This document shows positions 50,613-60,913 of a stretch of DNA of 64,000 nucleotides, piece after piece. The notes beneath the pieces were generated by a model that was not told the origin of the DNA, ran no database searches, and saw only the letters and a program-made list of their open reading frames with translations. This DNA comes from Cololabis saira (lineage: Eukaryota; Chordata; Actinopteri; Beloniformes; Belonidae), in contig NC_084596.1 of assembly GCF_033807715.1 (NCBI RefSeq), positions 28,780,879 to 28,844,878 of the forward strand, in the 5' to 3' direction. A program made the position numbers and the translations under genes. Position 1 is the first letter of the stretch. Each line of letters opens with the position of its first letter.

Positions 50613-52075
50613 TCAGGCTTGGATAGGGAAGGGTTACCAGCAGGACAGTTCAGTCTGGTGTGACCAGGAGCGTGACAGGCAAAACAGAGTCTCTCAGACA
50701 TGCAGTGTGAAATGGTGGTATGACTCGAGTCATTACAGACTCTACAACCCGTCTCTCTAGGATGTCTGTCACGGGGCCCACGCTGGAACCTCCCACCACG
50801 AATTGGACGGGCAGTATGGCGTTGCTGCATCTTCTCCATCATGTCCTGAAACATGTCGACCATGCGAGCGAGAAGTCTCTCCTCCGACTGCTGGAGATTT
50901 TGTGCCACAGCAGGCACAGAGGCATGGCCCAGGGCATGGTGTAATTGATCCTGAGCCAGGGCAGGTGCAGGAGAGGGGCAAGGAGGACGACACACATGAT
51001 GGTGTGCTTGCAGAGAGGAAGTTGGGGGATTTTGAGAATATTGCCACTCAGACGCCGTCAGGTTAGAGGATGGTGAACTAGACTGTTCAGAAGCGATGGA
51101 CGTGACATGGCTCTTTAGTTGCATGGCCCCACTGATCCTGCCACTAGCCCTCAACTCACTCTGATAATCATCAATCCTCACCTGAACGTCACGTGAAGTC
51201 CACTCATGAATTGGCTTACACTTGAGAATGCAGGACAGCTCTGGGTCGGGGCAGTGTTTGACAAACATGAGAGCCACTTCATCACTCATCTTCTCCGTCC
51301 GCTTGCCCCGTCTGTGCAGGCCCTCAAGAGCCAGGTCTGCCGCCTTGTTCAGTCTTATCCAGTAGTCTACTGGGTTCTCTCTGTGTCTAGGCAGAGTAGC
51401 ATAGAAATCAGCGAGTGGGAGACACGAGGGGGCCTCACTGAAATAGTGGAGAAGGACATCAAATATCAGTTCAGGTTTCTGTTTAACATCAAGTGTAGGA
51501 TCACTACGCAGAGCAATCTTCACAACATCTTTTGCCTTGCCCATCAGATAACACATAATCTCTTCAGCTTGGTCATATACAGGAATGTCATGTCTCCTGA
51601 GATGAGACTTGGTCATGTCAATCCAGTCCTGGACCGAGAATTTGTCAGCGTTGTCACCTCTGAACATCTGAAGCCCCTTGTCAGATTTAACATGAACTGT
51701 CATTTGTGAAGGTTGAAGACCGCTAACATCACAGTGTGCGTTCTGAGCGGCAGAAGACGTCTGAGGGACACTACTATTATTCAGAACACCAGCTGACATC
51801 AGCTTTGTAACAATGGACTCACCAATCTGAGCACCTAACTGCCCCATCATGTTGGTGAGCTGATGAACGGCATTAATATCACTGCCGGGTGTGGAAGTAT
51901 GGGGACCCTCCCTCATGGACCCAGTAACAGGTGTACAACCCGGGCTCTGACCCAACCCCGTATCTGTACAACCATCATCCATGAACTGAGTATGTCCCAC
52001 ATTTCTGTTAACAGGGACATCATTTAGCCAAATACCCCTACCCTTTGACAGGTTAAAAGTATTAAACCCATCCAT
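50603..52075 (-). CDS. gag: Gag polyprotein of the Gypsy element
   Basis: Structural protein of the retrotransposon particle. The frame is open from a TTT-rich stretch at 52,117, but I take the ATG at 52075 (MDGFNTFNLS) as the start, giving 490 aa, because the upstream part codes for a poly-lysine run from a poly(A) tract. The middle has a retrotransposon-type capsid region (DWIDMTKSHLRRHDIP, PVDYWIRLNKAADLALEGL). The C-terminus carries two zinc knuckles: a variant C-x2-C-x4-H-x5-C (CRVCNDSSHTTISHC) and a standard C-x2-C-x4-H-x4-C (CFACHAPGHTRLNC). It ends at TAG (50605-50603), immediately after a slippery heptamer. Confidence 0.92.
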   Translation of the reverse strand: MDGFNTFNLSKGRGIWLNDVPVNRNVGHTQFMDDGCTDTGLGQSPGCTPVTGSMREGPHTSTPGSDINAVHQLTNMMGQLGAQIGESIVTKLMSAGVLNNSSVPQTSSAAQNAHCDVSGLQPSQMTVHVKSDKGLQMFRGDNADKFSVQDWIDMTKSHLRRHDIPVYDQAEEIMCYLMGKAKDVVKIALRSDPTLDVKQKPELIFDVLLHYFSEAPSCLPLADFYATLPRHRENPVDYWIRLNKAADLALEGLHRRGKRTEKMSDEVALMFVKHCPDPELSCILKCKPIHEWTSRDVQVRIDDYQSELRASGRISGAMQLKSHVTSIASEQSSSPSSNLTASEWQYSQNPPTSSLQAHHHVCRPPCPSPAPALAQDQLHHALGHASVPAVAQNLQQSEERLLARMVDMFQDMMEKMQQRHTARPIRGGRFQRGPRDRHPRETGCRVCNDSSHTTISHCMSERLCFACHAPGHTRLNCPAGNPSLSKPEGN

Positions 52076-52340
52076 ATTCACCTTAGCTGCCGTTTTTTTT
52101 TTTTTTTTCAAAAGCACTTGCGTTGTGTGTTTTTTTTTTTTTCACAGAAACAGTCAACACAGAAAGCAAAGTCACAAATGCAAGAAATAAAAATAATAAA
52201 ATAAGGTCATGTCACTACGCCAAAATCTACAGTCCATCAAAACCTGACCATACAATAATCCTGAAACGCAGATCAGGACAGCAGCACAGCATCACAGCAT
52301 CCGCGGCGATGAGCATCAAGCTGATCTGAAGATCCAAAGG
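52076..52340 (-). other. Gypsy element 5' leader
   Basis: Untranslated leader between primer site and gag. It contains two long A tracts on the - strand (opposite the T runs at about 52,094-52,110 and 52,130-52,142). The packaging signal probably lies here by analogy; nothing specific is recognisable. Confidence 0.4.
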
Positions 52341-52352
52341 GTCACGGCACCA
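52341..52352 (-). other. Primer-binding site, tRNA-His type
   Basis: Two bases after the 5' LTR the - strand reads TGGTGCCGTGAC, complementary over 12 bases to the 3' end of vertebrate tRNA-His (GTCACGGCA plus CCA). The identification uses the known tRNA-His acceptor sequence. Confidence 0.8.
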
Positions 52353-52354
52353 AG

Positions 52355-53156
52355 TGTAACAGGTTTGGATCCGTTGCAACAAATGATGAGTCATGAATAG
52401 GTTTTGCTACGTTTATTTCTGCAGAAGACAGAAAAACACAAGAATAAGTCTTCTGGACCCTCTTTTAAACTCCTGCTCCACTCATCAGAGCAACGCAGCA
52501 CTCACTAATTTAAACACAATAAAAACAATTAATTTGACAAAGGAAACATACCTGCAGAAGACAGAAAAACACAAGAATAAGTCTTCTGGACCCTCTTTTA
52601 AACTCCTGCTCCCTGAACAAACAAAACAAAAACGGGAAAGTGAACACTCAGATCGAGGCTCTGCAGCGCCGTCTGGTTTACACTGCCACCTACTGGTTTA
52701 AACCGGTTACCGCCCGCCGCTGTACACCAAGGGCGCGAAAATAAAACATCCACAAAAAGCATATTAAATCATAAAAACAACACAAAACAGCCACGTAATA
52801 TCAGTAGTATTTAAAGTATACAACATGCGCCAAAAATATCAACATATATGGATAATTTCTTAAAGAAATCTCTTAAGAAAAGCAGCAGCAGTTCCCAACA
52901 CAACTTACACTCATCAGAGCAACGCAGCACTGAGGAGCTGAAGTAAAGAGATACGGAAGCCCAGGAGGTACAAAAAGAGGGTAGGGCCAAAAAGGCAGTT
53001 TCCTCAAAATATGCAAATAAAAATAACAATAAAATAAAATAACTAATTTAGATAAAATTCACAAACATTCAACAAAATAAATAAATGATAAATAAAATCC
53101 CTAAATATAATTTGAAAACAAAAATGATTAAAGTGGGATTTTTCAACTCTGTTACA
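52355..53156 (-). repeat. 5' LTR of the Gypsy element
   Basis: 802 bp, same sequence as the 3' LTR including the internal 61-bp duplication and the AATAAA at 52417-52412. In - orientation it precedes the primer site and gag and should hold the promoter. Confidence 0.95.
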
Positions 53157-53640
53157 AACACACAAGTAAAAATAGTCAAAACAACAAAAAAATAAAACAA
53201 TGTTACCATGTCCGGAAAGGAGTAGAAAGAAGCATGTGCTTATTTAATCCTACCCCTTCTCCCTTCTCAGTAATTAACAATCCTCAGTTGATTTCAATAT
53301 CCAATCTTAACACATATTCACAAACTACTGCATATATTGTGTACCAACACCTCATGAATATACATAGTTACATACTTACATTACATATGTACATATTTAA
53401 AAACAAAGAAAATAAATAATGTAAGTAAACAAGTGACTAAATTATCTGTGGAAACACCTGGTGATTGTCAAAGCCCTTCATCCTCCCTGTATCCTGTGAA
53501 AACCATCTTTTTGTACCGAGCTGTTTGGACTGGGTCATGCTTGAGCTCCGCACCCAAACTGTTCCACAACTTCAACTTCAAATATATGTTGGGTATTTTG
53601 TATAAGTGTTTGATAGTGAATTTAAATTATTAAAATTATA
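53157..53640 (-). repeat. LINE 3' region, internal part
   Basis: Continuation of the LINE tail interrupted by the LTR element. It contains GTCCGGAAAGGAGTAGAAAG, TTATTTAATCCTACCCCTTC and, further on, TTGTACCGAGCTGTTTGGACT and TGTTCCACAACTTCAACT, all common in teleost LINE 3' regions in this orientation. No intact frame. Confidence 0.5.
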
Positions 53641-56600
53641 AGTTGCATTAATTACTGTTATGTCAGAATTTCTTTCAGTAATTTGCACTTGTATCACAAA
53701 GCTCTGCATTTGGTAAAATAATTGACTTTATAACTGGGCGGTAAAAGAAAAACAAACCAAAAATAACCCTTACATTTCTCCTTACTGTGAATCCCAGTGT
53801 TATTCAGTTCTATCTTTTATCACTATCTGTTCAACATTATAGTTTGAAAAATGTAGGAGAAATAAGCAAAATACTATCAAGCATGCAAGTAAATAAACAC
53901 ATTGAAACTAACCACACGGTGGCAGTGTCACACACCAATGTATTCACATTGCAGTTAAACTTATTCGTCGTTCATTTGTGGCTGCGTGTGAGTGGTTAGA
54001 TGGAAGGTTACATTACAAATGATGCTCCCAATTTCCTCCTTTTTATAGTTATGTCCTTTAAGATGGGTTGTCAAATCTTTTAATAAAAATAATAAAAAAA
54101 ACTGTAGCCTAATATAGATTTAATATTGTAAAATACATTGTACAGTCAGACATTGTTGTGTGTTTCCTTAGCAGATAGAATTAATGCCATTTTTGTCAGT
54201 TAATTTTTACTGAATAGAAGGCCTTATAGAGGTCACAGCGTCATATTTGCGTGACTTTTTGCACGTGTGTCTTGGTGTGTACTTCCGCATAATCTGGGTT
54301 GAAATTGAACAATTGAAATTAGAGCAACAGTACTGTGCTGCAGGGCTCAAATTCTTTGATAGTATCTACCGTTCAACAATGTCACATTGCACATTATAAC
54401 CAGTGGGCCATTACACCGTGATATCAATCATGTAACACAAAGGATTTACACAACACATGAAAAACACTGAGGCCTGTCCTGGTCTGGGCTTCACAGCCCA
54501 GGACCTCTGAAACAGTCTGTAGTGGTGGGCTCATTCAATTTCAGCACCTTTTCACAAGTGTTTATAACCCTGACTTACAAAGAGTCTTGGCAGTTGGGCT
54601 GTTGATTCGAGATGAACTCTAAAGCTGAGAAATGCAGTTGTAGTGTCTTGTACAAGGAGCTGAGGGAACATTTTCATCACTTCTCTGTGACCATAATAAC
54701 AAGAGGTGAGGAACATTGTACCCTAAACCCTTTACTCACGCACAGTTGACATCCTTCTGATACAACGTCAATTGGATGTCTGCCAGAAACAGTTAAGAAG
54801 CAGAAAGGGAGTGAGCCAAAATCTTGCGTTGTAGATAAGAGAACAACATGAGCTAGATACAGTTAAAGGTGGCTTGAGGAGGGGTTTCGGAATGAGGTCA
54901 AAGGGAACATATTCTGAGATATACGTTACAATCCATGTTGTGGTAAGTATACAGACCATCAAAGTGTATGAAATTATTCTTTTCATTCTCTCTTATTTTA
55001 AAATCCATGCTGAGACAAATTCCAGCAAATTAACCTCTTAATTCTATCATCTCCTGCCAATAGCACAAACTCTATTTACAGTTAAATAAAGGCATCAAAT
55101 GCAGAACATTACAGGTGGACAGGGTCAAATTGATTATTTTTTCACGGTTATTCATTGTATCACATTTTGCACATTTTATGCTTAAATGTGGAGAGGTAAT
55201 ATTTAGAAGTGTTTAGCTGAACATGTGATACCTCCAGAGTAGAGGATAAAGCTATTTGGTTATTCTTGTTAGATTTTGTTGACACAATAAAGTCAATTGT
55301 ATTCTATAGAGGAGATTTTCTATTTCTTCTTTACAATAAAAATGTAAATAAATAAATGAACATTAATTAAGTTCCTTCAATTAATTCATGATCTACTGTA
55401 TACCTACTTCTCCCTGACGAGGGTCCCAGGAGTTTGCTGCCTGTCCCAGCCACTTATAAGTCAGATTCACCCAGGACAGGTCAACAGTCTTTGAATAGTT
55501 TTGCAGAAGTTCTTCCTCCCCGCAACTTTTTTAACCCAAACTCTGTGAAAACCTCAGAATGGAAATAAGAGTCCACTTGGAGAGTTGACAAAATTGCCTT
55601 TGAACAAGGTAAACCTGTTAACAGAAGCTCAACAGCATTTCAAATTTCAGAGTTTCTGAAAAGGTATCTTCATACAGTTAATTCTATATGCAAATGAGAC
55701 ATTATGTAATTTAATATTTTGCAAAAATAAAATAATTTTAATGTTTAAAACTATTCTGGAAAAAAAACAGAACATTCTGGAAATAGCCCAAAATATCAAA
55801 ACTGACCTGAAAATTTAAAACATAATTTTCTTTTAAAATACTTACCACTAAAATGAAAGATATTTGCTGGGGAATGTCTTAGGCCATGAATTAACCAATT
55901 AAACACAATATATTAGATCTTGAGTTGCAGTGAGGACACAAAGGTGGGACTGACTCAAAATAACCAACAAGATCTTTCTTTATAAAGAAGAAATATTTCA
56001 GCCAGGTAGTGCAACAGAGTGGCAGCAACACTCTTCAGATACAAGTTATATATAGTAGAAGGGATTGCTTCAGCTGTTCACCGGTTTAGATATGGTTAAC
56101 ATGAACGTTCATGTTATTCCTCAAATGTGATGAAGCACATTACACACACTCTATGGAGCACCTTTCCCTGACACACTTGATTCTCTTCTGATTTCCACTT
56201 GCCTCTGGTCAATCCATGTGAAAGACTAATATAATATGAATAGAAAACAAAACTCAGGATGAATATATTAAAATAAAAATAATATTTTCAGTTTGTCAAC
56301 ATTTGTCAACATTTGAAATCAGTTTAAACCAGGTCAGCCCTCTATTCTCAATTGTTTATTTTGTCTACATAAAAATAATTAGGGGACCACTGAATGCCCT
56401 CCACTGCCAAGTTACGGACTAATCAAGTTCAAAATGAGAGCCAAATAATTTGATGAACAATCTCGGACGAAATGACCGAGAGACAACAAAAAATGCTTTG
56501 TCCGTGTTGTTGGGGACAAACTTCAAAACAAGAGCCTAAAGACAATGCTCTGACCCCTGAGGTTAAGCACACAAAGGAAGGAGAGTTGAAACTGCTTGCT

Positions 56601-57594
56601 GTCACATCACTGGCCTCTGAGATCCAGTCATAAAAATGTCACGTGAAGAAGCGTTATCGTATCTCACAAGTGAGATAAAATCATTTTCTAAATTTAAATA
56701 CAATATACAAATGCAATAATTGTGGACACGAACAACAAGATGAAGGCTCACGTGATGCACATGGAGAGAGAAGATTCATATTTCCCACTAACAGATTTTA
56801 CTGTCCCTTGAAAACATATTCCCTATTCTTCTTTCCTCCAATTAAAACATGTCAGTAGGCTTTATTCTCAACATGAATTCAAACGTGTTAACTCCACAGA
56901 CATGTAGTTCACCTGCCTAAAGCTGTGTCGCAGTATGTGACGAAAAGTACTCATTTACTACTCATTCACTACTACACGGGACAGATTAAAACTATTTGGA
57001 ACATTTAGTTAATGATAATCTAAGACAGAGCAGATCAGCACAGGGACGTGCGTTCAGGTGCACTGGCTGCCCTGATTGGTGCTTCAGCTAACAATAACGC
57101 TTGTTTAAATGACCTTGGTGGGGTTGGACACACTTTGTGCTCAGAGAAATGTTCTGTTAGGGGCGGGGGGGGGTGTTAAAGTCAATTGACGGTTATTCAA
57201 TGATTAGCTAAAGGTGTGAATCCCATCATATATGCATGTTCAATAAAACCGGACGTGAGAGGGTCCGTGTAGATGGAGAGAGGACATTCTTGTGTCACAG
57301 CCAAACAGGAAATCTCCATGACGGCCACATCTTGTCGAATCCTTTTTTTTTCTTATGGAGAATTTAAAATATGTCATCACTTGATTAACACGCTTGTCAC
57401 ACAATGCAGAAACGATTGGAGGATTGCCAGACACCTTTAATGGGATAGTTTGTTGTTGTTGTTTATCAAAGAGGATACCGATGTAAATAAATACAACAGT
57501 CTGTTGTGCCCTATAGAAAACTAGTCCAGATATAAGCAGATTACTGTCATAAAAATACTGTGCACCCACTGGTTAAAAGCAAAATCCCAACAAA
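53641..57594. other. Long AT-rich interval without recognised genes
   Basis: About 4 kb with no conserved exon, RNA gene or clearly delimited repeat on either strand. Open frames are short and of non-coding composition. A G-run (about 57,164-57,172) is the only notable low-complexity site. Confidence 0.45.
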
Positions 57595-57786
57595 CTAAGC
57601 CATACCATGTTGTTCAGTACTTTGGCCACTAACTCGACCATGGATTTCTTTTCTCTTCTCCAACAATTTTTTCATCTTCTGGACCATTAAGCAGGACGTT
57701 CTGTGAACTTCTGTTAGTGGCTTCAGAGGGAAATCAGGTAAAAGAGATAGTGCCACAACACCATACACTGGTCCCAGCCAGTACAC
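57595..57786 (-). pseudogene. Orphan aquaporin-like last exon
   Basis: On the - strand, after a good acceptor (TTTTTGTTGCAG), 63 codons begin VYWLGPVYGVVALSLLPDFP, which resembles the start of the last exon of AQP0/AQP1/AQP4-type channels (VYWVGP then YDFLL-P). The following KPLTEVHRTSCLMVQKM tail shows no family match. No partner exons with an NPA motif lie between here and 60,900. Probably a relic of a tandem aquaporin copy; a distal alternative last exon of the pseudogene upstream is possible but less likely. Confidence 0.45.
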
Positions 57787-58074
57787 CTGCAACAAAAACA
57801 GAGATGTGCAACATTTAGCACACTACTGAAAAATATACTTTTTTCTAAATATATATTTTTAGAAATATTCATGAGAAAAAAAAAAGCTTAAATGAACCTG
57901 ACCTAGTGGTCATTCATTGTTCTAAGTAACAGAACTGGTGCAAAAGACTGAGCAGAATAAAATCACTTTTTAAAGATAAGTATCAATGATACTTATCTGT
58001 CAGTAATAGAATATATTACAGTGGCATTTTGAGAATGCATAGTCCAGTTATGGCCAATCGGTCATGGTTCAGTG

Positions 58075-58225
58075 GATACCCACATTGACCCGGCCATTCA
58101 TAGTTCCAGTCCCAAGCCCGGATAAATGGGAAGGTTTGTATCAGGAAAGGCATCAAACTTAAAACCTATGCCAATATTTAGAACACAATTATCCATGGTG
58201 GGGACCCCTACAAAGAGAAAAGAGG
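58075..58225 (+). repeat. LINE tail remnant (RTE-like)
   Basis: CCCAAGCCCGGATAAATGGG, GGAAAGGCATCAAACTTAAA and GTGGGGACCCCTACAAAGAG match the form of a common teleost LINE 3' end. Diverged and non-coding. Confidence 0.45.
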
Positions 58226-58818
58226 AAATAAGTTGCTTGTATTGTCCACTTATGCATCATTGTTCCTGTTGCCTAATTATATGACATTTCTTTACCCGGG
58301 AATACACTTGTCACTAAACAGTAAGTGCCTGCCTGTGGTTAAAGATGATGCAAGCTGTTGTACTCAATGTGACACTGTTGTGGCTTCCTCTGCAATTGTG
58401 ACTGGCTTGATCCTTTTCCAGAATTGGTGGCATGACATTGCCACTCCCTCTTGCTCCCCCACAAACACACCTTCACCCACTAAGAGAGAGAGAGAGAGAG
58501 AAAGCAGAATGGTGTAATGCAACAGTAGAGAGTGAATGACTTGAGTCATGACTACTTCCTGTATCCACAGATATAATGCAGCCAAAAAGTAACTGTAGAG
58601 CCTTATCAGTGCTGACTGAACACAGTTAGCTTTGCAGCAATGAAGATGGTCCTAAAATATCCAGATGCAGAAGCAGTCAAAAAAAAAAAAAATGGTTCAG
58701 GCAACCTTCCCCAACATTTCACGTATTGTTTAGTTTAGAATTTGATCAGAATAGTGTTTTGTTACTGAATAAACAGATCTCCTGAAATAAGAGTTTAGTG
58801 GTCAAGTCTTTTGTCATA
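58226..58818. other. Interval with (GA)n microsatellite, no gene
   Basis: Only a short (GA)n run (58,482-58,501) and an A tract (58,680-58,692) stand out. No gene seen. Confidence 0.4.
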
Positions 58819-59722
58819 AAGGGCCAATCCCAATACACCCCCTACTTTCTACCACTAGCCCTCACCCACTACCACTTCACCCTAAAAATAGGTAGGGCCC
58901 TTGTTATCTTCCCTAGGGATTGGGACACCACTTGCTACGTCACTGCGTGGTTTACATTCGGGTACGTAAGCGACTGCGTAGTTACGTTTGCACATACGTC
59001 ACACCATATCAGGAAGCCGAGAGCTAAAAGCTGTTTTAATTTCAGCTGTAACGCTGTTAATATGCCATTTTATTAAGTTTTAATATTTTTTCAGGCGTAA
59101 AAGTAACCGTTAAGATCCCCAACTTGGGCTCAGTTTATCCAAATAACGCCTGTTAAGAAATTTGCTCTGATGTTTTCGGGAGATGATAAGAGCTGCCGGC
59201 AAATTTATGGTTTCGCGTTAAATCAACGCAGAGCCTACGGCGTAGGGTACGCGGCGACGCGCAGCGCTCTGCGTTGGTGTAACGCGGAACCATAAATCAG
59301 CCTTTATTCTGCCGAGATCTGAAAAAACGAACAAGCGAGTGATTATGTACATTCACTGAGTGAATATTATGAAAGTAATATATATATTTCTCGCTAGAAA
59401 TGTAATCAAAACGCATTTTTATGCAGAAACTAACTCAAAATATTGATTCTACTCACTAAAAATTAGAAATGTCCACCATGTTTGATTCAGTCTGCAAATG
59501 ATGACGTAAAGCATTCTGGGAAATTTCTCTAGCCCTCAGTCGCAAAGTCAGTATCTGAAATCCCTAGCTGTGAAGGGGTAGATTCATACATACTAGCCCT
59601 CGTTATGCACACTAGCCCTACATGCAAAGAGGAATTGGGACACCACTACCCTCACGGGAACGCGCAAAATTTAGGGGTGGGGCTGAAAAGTAGGGCTAGG
59701 GGGTGTATTGGGACCGGCCCTT
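58819..59722. mobile_element. TIR DNA transposon with nested palindrome
   Basis: Inverted ends of about 27 bp: AAGGGCCAATCCCAATACAC then CCCCTAC on the left, AAGGGCCGGTCCCAATACAC then CCCCTAG read inward from the right. The sub-terminal motif ATTGGGACACCACT recurs in direct orientation at about 58,919 and 59,635. No transposase frame; no clear target duplication. The interior holds a palindromic repeat at 59,205-59,312. Superfamily unresolved. Confidence 0.75.
59205..59312. repeat. GC-rich palindromic repeat nested in the transposon
   Basis: Left arm TTTATGGTTTCGCGTTAAAT then CAACGCAGAG, right arm CTCTGCGTTG then GTGTAACGCGGAACCATAAA: imperfect inverted copies around a CG-rich centre (CTACGGCGTAGGGTACGCGG). 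A single-arm relative lies at 25,437-25,500. Confidence 0.65.
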
Positions 59723-59805
59723 AGTCTTGATGATGTAAAAGTCAAACAATGTTAACAGAACTGCATGAATATTATCTCTCAATTTTTTTCAAATTGTGTC
59801 TCGAC

Positions 59806-59965
59806 AGCCCAGTTCTCTTTCGGAGAATTTGGGAACAACCCTTATTCCCGAAACGAGATAGAGGATGTAGCCGGGGAGAGGGAAGTCTGGGCTTCTCTGC
59901 AGCTGCTGACCCTGCGTCCTGGACGTGGATAGATGGAGGTTAATGAATGAATGGATGGATAAAAT
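59806..59965 (+). repeat. Rex3/RTE-like LINE 3' tail
   Basis: CTTTCGGAGAATTTGGGAAC, GGGAAGTCTGGGCTTCTCTG, CAGCTGCTGACCCTGCGTCC then a (GAATG/GATG)n tail. This arrangement is typical of the 3' end of teleost Rex3/RTE LINEs. Severely 5'-truncated. Confidence 0.5.
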
Positions 59966-60913
59966 GTTCTCATTGTGATGAACTTTGAGTTTGGCCTTTA
60001 GAATTAGTCATTTTTGGACTTCCAAGCTCTACCCATATGTACATTTTCACTGGATGAGGGTCACATTTGTAATTAAACTAAATTAGTAACAAAAAACAGT
60101 TACTGAATGTTTTACCTTTATTTAAACTAAATTATCTAAAACGTTTAAAAAAAAAAGACTTTTCCTATCCCTGGAGCAACATGTGGCTCTTCATTTTTAT
60201 AGGTCTAAACAGTTTCCAGATAATATAACAGTATGAATGGTGATCATTTTAGAAAAATTCAGAATTCACATCTACGCAGTTATTACCATTAAGTCCTTTT
60301 TTGTAATACCTCAGTAAGGAAAGCAGGAACAAGAACTGGAGTTCAGGAGGAAGAAAGAAAATGCTCATGGTTTATATCCATTCACAACAGCACTGGCTGC
60401 TGCTCCCACAAGCATCTGAACCTGCACGACGCCTCATTTAAGTGCACTGCTCGGGCAGCTGACCAGGAAGGCTCAAAGTCACTGCAGGGCTCAGGTGTGC
60501 TCTTCTGACATGCTCCAACGTTTGAACCAGTGCAAAAGGTGTGGCCACCCAACTACTACTGATACACTAGTTGACATAAATGGCAACATCCCAATGAATT
60601 CTTGAGGCCCAGACCTCCGGAACACACAGCTCTTTACTTCAAAAGTGATAAGCCAATATGGACTTTACTATTTATAGTACTGCTGTGTGTGTGTGAAGTG
60701 GAGGAGGGGGATGAAAAAGTAGGATTTTATTTAAAAAAAAAGAAAGAAAAAGTGCTGCAAGAGATTTCAGTTCAGGTATTTGAACATCAGAGGAGAAATG
60801 AAACTCTGCATATTCGAAAAGGTATTTTATTTGATACAATAATATATTGCAATTCTCTCCACTCAGGCCAGCTCCTTTGATCATTCTACATCCTTGACAT
60901 CCTCCAGAAGGGG
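59966..60913. other. Interval without recognised gene
   Basis: AT-rich sequence; nothing recognisable. It lies just downstream of the aquaporin pseudogene and could contain its old 3' UTR. Confidence 0.4.

Larger units (their letters stand above)
44833..53156 (-). mobile_element. Complete Ty3/Gypsy LTR retrotransposon
   Basis: 8,324-bp element in - orientation. LTRs (44833-45634 and 52355-53156) are both 802 bp, start TGTAACA/end TGTTACA, and appear identical. The 4-bp target duplication AACA is at 44829-44832 and 53157-53160. A tRNA-His primer site follows the 5' LTR, and a polypurine tract (AGTGGGGGTGGA on the - strand) abuts the 3' LTR. gag and pol are both open without lesions; pol order is protease, RT, RNase H, integrase. 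There is no env-like frame. Identical LTRs plus intact frames point to a very recent, possibly still competent, insertion. Confidence 0.97.

Noticed and set aside
52341..52352. tRNA-His gene fragment
   Set aside because: Only 12 bases match, in the position and orientation of a retroelement primer site; there is no tRNA body.
44833..53156. Endogenous retrovirus with envelope gene
   Set aside because: Pol runs almost to the 3' LTR with no third frame, and the domain order and gag type fit a Ty3/Gypsy retrotransposon without env.
57595..57786. True last exon of the aquaporin at 61-62 kb
   Set aside because: A matching terminal exon already sits at 61042-60914 at normal spacing, so this one is treated as a separate relic.
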